Below are positions 5,807 through 10,483 of a DNA stretch of 10,483 bases, piece after piece; position 1 is the stretch's first letter, and the number at the start of each line of letters is the position of its first letter. The position numbers were made by a program, and so were the translations under genes. The notes under the pieces are model-generated. The model saw only the letters and a program-made list of their open reading frames with translations, was not told the origin of the DNA and searched no databases. The DNA comes from an uncultured Lachnospiraceae bacterium (GTDB lineage: Bacteria; Bacillota; Clostridia; Lachnospirales; Lachnospiraceae), in assembly GCA_947653315.1 (NCBI GenBank), contig CANTGP010000078.1, positions 1 to 10,483 on the forward strand. Direction: 5' to 3'.

Positions 5807-8800
5807 CTATTTCTGGTTCGCATAAAATGCTTCGATCTGCGCCTGTTCCGCGCTTAATCCCTTCTCCTCCATCTGCACGATGGCTGTCAGCATCCGCTCG
5901 TAATCATAAGGAATGATTTTCTTGAATTTCGGCAGGTAATCCTTAAAGTGGTCCAAGATTTCCTTTCCCTTGACCGAATTGGTCAGTGCCACATGTTCCT
6001 TTATCATTTCCTTTAATTCCAGCACATCATACTTGTTCGTCAGCTCATGGGAAGAAACCATTTCCTTATTCAGGCGGATGTATAAATCCCTGTTTTCGTC
6101 CAGCACATAAGCGATACCGCCGCTCATGCCCGCCGCAAAATTCTTCCCGGTAGGTCCCAAAACCACCACACGCCCACCGGTCATGTATTCGCAGCCGTGG
6201 TCGCCCACGCCTTCCACTACCGCATGTGCGCCGGAGTTGCGCACAGCAAACCGCTCGCCCGCCACACCGTTGATAAACGCTTTGCCGCTGGTAGCGCCGT
6301 AAAGCGCCACGTTGCCGATGATAATATTTTCCTCCGGTTTAAACCGGCTGCCCGCCGGGGGATAAACAATCAGTTTCCCGCCGGATAACCCTTTCCCGAA
6401 ATAATCGTTGCTCTCCCCCACCAGCTCCAGGGTCAGCCCCTTGGGAATAAACGCGCCGAAACTCTGTCCGCCCGCCCCTTTGCAGAGAACGCGGTACGTA
6501 TCTTCCGCCACATCATCCCCCAGCCTCTTGGTAATCTCCGAGCCGAGAATCGTGCCGAACGCCCGGTCGGTGTTCTTCACATCCACTTCAACGCTTCTTT
6601 TCGTCCCTTTATCAATGGCGCCGGAAAGCTGCCGCAGCAGCACTTTTTCATCCAGTGTCCTCTCCAAATGGAAATCATATACCCGTTTTTGGTCAAACGT
6701 CACCTTCTCACGGCTTCCTTCATAAGGATTGGAAAGAATTTGGGTTAAGTCCACCTTCTTTTGGCTGTCCGTCAGCGTTTCCTTTATTTTGAGCAAATCC
6801 GTGCGCCCTACCAGCTCATCCACGGTGCGCACGCCAAGTTTTGCCATATATTCCCGCAGTTCCTCCGCAATGAACCGCATGAAATTCATCACGTACTCCG
6901 GTTTGCCCTTAAAGTTCTTCCGCAGCTTCGGATTCTGTGTCGCCACGCCCACCGGACAGGTATCCAGGTTGCAGACACGCATCATGACACAGCCCATGGT
7001 AACCAGGGGAGCGGTGGCAAACCCGAATTCCTCCGCACCGAGAATCGCCGCAACCGCCACGTCCCGTCCGCTCATCAGTTTCCCGTCCGTTTCGATGCGC
7101 ACCTTATTGCGCAATCCGTTCATAATTAAAGTCTGATGGGTTTCCGCCAAACCGAGTTCCCAGGGAAGTCCCGCATTGTGGATGGAAGTGCGCGGCGCGG
7201 CGCCGGTGCCCCCGTCGTAGCCGGAGACTAAAATGACCTGCGCCCCCGCCTTCGCCACACCCGCCGCAACGGTTCCCACGCCCGCCTCGGACACCAGTTT
7301 CACGGAAATCCTCGCATCCTTATTGGAATTTTTCAAATCATAAATCAATTCCGCCAAATCCTCGATGGAATAAATATCGTGGTGGGGCGGAGGGGAAATC
7401 AGACCGACGCCTGGCGTGGAGTGTCTTGTTTTGGCAATCCACGGGTATACTTTACCGCCGGGCAGATGTCCGCCCTCCCCCGGCTTCGCCCCCTGCGCCA
7501 TCTTAATCTGAATTTCCTTTGCGCTGACCAAATAGCGGCTGGTTACCCCAAACCGTCCGCTCGCCACCTGTTTAATCGCCGAACAGCGGTCCACGCCGTC
7601 GACCCCCACGGTCAATCTGTCCAAATCCTCGCCGCCTTCGCCGGAGTTGGATTTTCCATGGAGCCGGTTCATAGCGATTGCCATCGTCTCATGGGCTTCC
7701 TTGGAAATTGAGCCGTAGGACATGGCTCCCGTCTTAAACCGGGTCACGATGGAATCCACGCTTTCCACTTCCTCTATGGGAATGCTTTTCTTCGGATACT
7801 GAAAATCCATCAGCCCCCGCAGGTTCTTAACGGAAGTTTCGTCATTGACCAGTGCGGTATACTGCTTAAACATCTCATAATCGCCCCGCTTCGTGGACTC
7901 CTGCAGCAAATGGATGGTCGCCGGATTATAAAGGTGTTCATCCGCGCCGCTGCGCATTTTGTGGTGTCCCAGGCTGTCCAGCGTCAGGTCGGATTCCAGA
8001 CCCAGCGGGTCAAATGCCTTGGAATGCAGGGCATCCGTCTGCTTTTCGATATCTTCCATCGTAATGCCCCCCACACGGCAGACCGTATTGGTAAAATATT
8101 TGTTCACCACGCCATAATCGATGCCTATCGCTTCAAAAATCTGCGAACCCTGATAGGACTGGATGGTGGAAATACCCATTTTGGAGGCGATTTTCACGAT
8201 GCCGTGCAAAATCGCATGATTATAATCATCCACCGCCGCATAATAATCCTTATCCAACATCCGGTTATCAATGAGTTCCCGGATGGATTCCTGTGCCAGG
8301 TAAGGATTGATGGCACAGGCGCCGTACCCCAAAAGGGTGGCAAAATGATGCACTTCCCTGGGTTCGCCGGATTCCAAAATCAGCGCCACGCTGGTTCTCT
8401 TTTTTGTCTGTACCAAATGCCTGTTTAGCGCCGATACCGCCAAAAGGGACGGAATCGCCACATGGTTTTCATCCACGCCCCGGTCGGAAAGAATCAGGAT
8501 ATTGACACCCTCCCGGTATACCCGGTCCACTTCCACGAACAGCCTTTCGATGGCACGTTCCAGACTGGTATTTTTATAATAGGTAATCGGCACTACCCCC
8601 ACCTTAAATCCGTCCGCCTTCATGTTCTTAATCTTCATGATGTCCGTATTGGTCAGAATCGGATTGTTGACTTTCAATATATTGCAATTCTTCGGGGACT
8701 CCTCCAGCAGATTCCCTTCCGTGCCGATGTAAATCGTAGTGGAAGTCACCACTTCCTCACGGATGGCATCGATGGGCGGATTCGTCACCTGCGCAAAGAG

Positions 8801-10351
8801 CTGCTTAAAATAATGGAACAGCGGATGGTAGGTCTTGCTCAAAACCGGGAGCGGGGTATCCACGCCCATCGCCGCAATGGCTTCACTGCCGTTCTTTGCC
8901 ATGGGAAGAATGGTGGTTTTTAATTCTTCATAGGAATAACCGAAGGCTTTCTGCATCCGCTGCCGTTCCTCATAGGAAAATTCCGGTACCCTTTCGTTGG
9001 GAATCTTAAGCTCCTTTAAGGACACGAGATTGCTGTCCAGCCATTCGCCGTAAGGCTGGGCACAGGCATATCTTTCCTTCAGTTCCTCGTCGTCGATGAC
9101 CTTTCCCTTTACGGTATCCACCAACAGCATTTTTCCCGGACGCAGTCTTTCCTTTACCACGATTTTCGTCGGATCGATGTCCAGTACGCCCACTTCCGAG
9201 GAAAGAATGAGCTGATCGTCGGCGGTAATCAGATAACGGGAAGGGCGCAGACCGTTCCGGTCAAGCACTGCCCCCATCATATCGCCGTCGGAGAACAGGA
9301 TGGATGCCGGACCGTCCCAAGGTTCCATCATGGTCGCATAATATTGGTAGAAGTCCTTTTTATGCTGGTTCATGGTCTTGTTGTTCGCCCAGGGTTCCGG
9401 AATCGTAATCATCACCGCAAGCGGCAGGTCCATACCGCTCATAACAAGAAATTCCAGCGTATTGTCCAGCATGGCGGAATCGGAGCCGGAAGCATTTACC
9501 ACCGGAAGCACTTTATGGAGCTGTCCGTGCAGGTGCTCGGATTCCATGTTTTCCTCCCGGGCCAGCATCTTATCCGCATTGCCCCGGATGGTATTGATTT
9601 CCCCGTTATGCACGATGAAGCGGTTCGGATGCGCCCTTTCCCAGCTCGGATTGGTATTGGTGGAAAAACGGGAATGCACGATGGCAATGGCCGATTCGTA
9701 ATCCCTATCCTGCAAATCCGTAAAAAAAGTACGCAACTGCCCCACCAGGAACATGCCCTTATATACCACCGTCCTGCTGGAAAGGGAAACGACATACGTA
9801 TGATCGCCGGACTGCTCGAACACACGCCGCACGATATAAAGCATCCGGTCAAACGCAAGCCCTTTTTCCACATGGGCGGGTTTTTTCACGTAACCCTGCA
9901 TGATATAAGGCATACATTCCACCGCCTTATGGCCGAGCACGGAGGGAACGATATCCACCTTGCGCCAGCCAAGGAACTCAAGCCCCTCTTTTTCCACGAT
10001 GATTTCAAACATCTTCTTTGCCTGGTTCCTTTTCATTTCATCCTGCGGGAAGAAAAACATACCCACGCCGTACTCCCGCTCCGCCCCCAGCTCTATGCCG
10101 AGGGGTTTCGTTACTTTCAGCAGAAATTTATGCGGCACCTGCGTTAAGATTCCCACGCCGTCACCGGTCTTCCCTTCCGCATCCTTTCCTGCCCTGTGTT
10201 CCAGGTTCTCCACGATTTTCAGCGCATTTTCCACCGTTTCATGGCTCTTTTTCCCTTTAATGTTGACACAGGCTCCGATTCCGCAGTTATCGTGTTCAAA
10301 CTCCTTCCGGTAAAGCGGCGCCTGCGGTACTGTCTTTTTTACATCAAACAT
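5807..10351 (-). CDS. gltB: Glutamate synthase [NADPH] large subunit
   Basis: GltB converts glutamine and 2-oxoglutarate to two glutamate in the cytoplasm, with electrons from GltD. It is complete at 1514 residues. The class II glutamine amidotransferase domain (about 23-430) has the expected nucleophile Cys23 in DNCGIGA, preceded by a 22-residue propeptide that is removed in known homologues. It also has HSRFSTNTNPSWERAHP (226-242) and HNGEINTIRGN (248-258). A central linker domain follows. The FMN/synthase domain (about 850-1220) has GAMSYGSISKEAH (875-887), AKPGEGGHLPGGKV (955-968) and SGYDGGTGAAPR (1043-1054), plus the 3Fe-4S cysteines at 1121, 1127 and 1132. The C-terminal GXGXG beta-helix domain runs from about 1260 to 1480. 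I chose the ATG at 10351 because AGGAG lies ten bases and AGAGG seven bases upstream. The frame stays open past it to the window edge, but that stretch is palindromic leader. The gene leads the gltBD operon. Confidence 0.97.
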   Translation of the reverse strand: MFDVKKTVPQAPLYRKEFEHDNCGIGACVNIKGKKSHETVENALKIVENLEHRAGKDAEGKTGDGVGILTQVPHKFLLKVTKPLGIELGAEREYGVGMFFFPQDEMKRNQAKKMFEIIVEKEGLEFLGWRKVDIVPSVLGHKAVECMPYIMQGYVKKPAHVEKGLAFDRMLYIVRRVFEQSGDHTYVVSLSSRTVVYKGMFLVGQLRTFFTDLQDRDYESAIAIVHSRFSTNTNPSWERAHPNRFIVHNGEINTIRGNADKMLAREENMESEHLHGQLHKVLPVVNASGSDSAMLDNTLEFLVMSGMDLPLAVMITIPEPWANNKTMNQHKKDFYQYYATMMEPWDGPASILFSDGDMMGAVLDRNGLRPSRYLITADDQLILSSEVGVLDIDPTKIVVKERLRPGKMLLVDTVKGKVIDDEELKERYACAQPYGEWLDSNLVSLKELKIPNERVPEFSYEERQRMQKAFGYSYEELKTTILPMAKNGSEAIAAMGVDTPLPVLSKTYHPLFHYFKQLFAQVTNPPIDAIREEVVTSTTIYIGTEGNLLEESPKNCNILKVNNPILTNTDIMKIKNMKADGFKVGVVPITYYKNTSLERAIERLFVEVDRVYREGVNILILSDRGVDENHVAIPSLLAVSALNRHLVQTKKRTSVALILESGEPREVHHFATLLGYGACAINPYLAQESIRELIDNRMLDKDYYAAVDDYNHAILHGIVKIASKMGISTIQSYQGSQIFEAIGIDYGVVNKYFTNTVCRVGGITMEDIEKQTDALHSKAFDPLGLESDLTLDSLGHHKMRSGADEHLYNPATIHLLQESTKRGDYEMFKQYTALVNDETSVKNLRGLMDFQYPKKSIPIEEVESVDSIVTRFKTGAMSYGSISKEAHETMAIAMNRLHGKSNSGEGGEDLDRLTVGVDGVDRCSAIKQVASGRFGVTSRYLVSAKEIQIKMAQGAKPGEGGHLPGGKVYPWIAKTRHSTPGVGLISPPPHHDIYSIEDLAELIYDLKNSNKDARISVKLVSEAGVGTVAAGVAKAGAQVILVSGYDGGTGAAPRTSIHNAGLPWELGLAETHQTLIMNGLRNKVRIETDGKLMSGRDVAVAAILGAEEFGFATAPLVTMGCVMMRVCNLDTCPVGVATQNPKLRKNFKGKPEYVMNFMRFIAEELREYMAKLGVRTVDELVGRTDLLKIKETLTDSQKKVDLTQILSNPYEGSREKVTFDQKRVYDFHLERTLDEKVLLRQLSGAIDKGTKRSVEVDVKNTDRAFGTILGSEITKRLGDDVAEDTYRVLCKGAGGQSFGAFIPKGLTLELVGESNDYFGKGLSGGKLIVYPPAGSRFKPEENIIIGNVALYGATSGKAFINGVAGERFAVRNSGAHAVVEGVGDHGCEYMTGGRVVVLGPTGKNFAAGMSGGIAYVLDENRDLYIRLNKEMVSSHELTNKYDVLELKEMIKEHVALTNSVKGKEILDHFKDYLPKFKKIIPYDYERMLTAIVQMEEKGLSAEQAQIEAFYANQK

Positions 10352-10483
10352 TCTCTGTCCTCTCCTCTCTCCCATATTCCTCTGCACGGGGCTGTGCAAT
10401 CGAGTAGGGAAGGTATCTTCCCTACTCACGCGCCGGGCACCCGCCAGCTTCGCTGGCATCTTCCTTGGGGTGCCCGTGTGCAT
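10352..10483 (-). promoter_or_regulatory. Palindrome-rich leader upstream of gltB, cut by window edge
   Basis: These 132 bases hold three stem-loop units in a row before the gltB ribosome binding site. From the gene outward, the first is TGCAC (10383-10387) with GTGCA (10394-10398). The second is an 11-bp perfect stem of 10402-10412 with 10417-10427 and a 4-base loop. The third is compound: a 9-bp outer stem (10434-10442 with 10468-10476) enclosing a 6-bp stem GCCAGC-TTC-GCTGGC (10443-10457), with a 10-base bulge on one side. No U-run follows any stem. This may be a structured regulatory leader or a palindromic repeat element inserted before the operon. No promoter can be assigned, because the sequence stops here. 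Confidence 0.6.

Noticed and set aside
9344..10147. A 267-codon plus-strand open frame opposite gltB
   Set aside because: It is fully antisense to the conserved amidotransferase domain of GltB, is rich in His, Arg and Pro in a way typical of reverse-frame shadows, and has no recognisable domain.
10352..10483. GltB extended at the N-terminus by 44 or more residues
   Set aside because: The extension is encoded by palindromic DNA, has no family counterpart, and would separate Cys23 from the N-terminus far beyond the usual propeptide. The ATG at 10351 has a better ribosome binding site.
1..10483. A novel defence, mobile or biosynthetic system
   Set aside because: All six genes belong to well-known families, and no integrase, transposase, toxin, nuclease or cryptic small gene was found. 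The unusual signals are non-coding only.

Overview
The window looks like a chromosomal segment of a Gram-positive Clostridia bacterium, most likely a Lachnospiraceae-type gut commensal. This rests on family resemblance. The GltD small subunit has the Bacillus/Clostridia architecture, with the cysteine-rich insert typical of Firmicutes. Most genes have purine-rich AGGAG-type ribosome binding sites. Base composition is moderate, close to half G+C. No species can be named from the sequence alone. There is no transposase, integrase, CRISPR array, tRNA or rRNA, and base composition is even across the genes, so this reads as ordinary core or near-core chromosome.

Layout, left to right. Positions 1-224 are a gene-free upstream region with an AT-rich palindrome just before asnA. 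asnA (225-1235, +) encodes ammonia-dependent asparagine synthetase. A 172-bp convergent intergenic region holds a 12-bp tandem duplication and a long near-perfect hairpin. A half-size EamA/DMT transporter (1408-1821, -) and a MATE exporter (1853-3169, -) then form a two-gene minus-strand unit with MATE first. A 170-bp divergent promoter region follows, with a clear LysR-type box. A LysR-family regulator (3340-4239, +) lies next. It converges on gltD (4282-5775, -) across a 15-bp perfect hairpin that overlaps the regulator's stop codon. gltB (5807-10351, -) is the large glutamate synthase subunit and lies 31 bp upstream of gltD in one operon. The last 132 bases are the gltB leader, which is packed with stem-loops and cut by the window edge.

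How the parts fit. GltBD (glutamine + 2-oxoglutarate + NADPH to two glutamate) and AsnA (aspartate + NH3 + ATP to asparagine) are both nitrogen-assimilation enzymes, but they sit in separate transcription units. The LysR regulator is divergent from the MATE/EamA unit and only convergent with gltBD. Its most probable target is therefore the exporter unit, not glutamate synthase. The box supports this: its centre falls 65 bp upstream of the start site predicted from a perfect TATAAT element in front of the MATE gene.

I found no convincing undescribed multi-gene system. The items most worth a second look are non-coding: the LysR-box geometry, the palindrome-rich gltB leader, the asnA upstream palindrome and the two intergenic hairpins.
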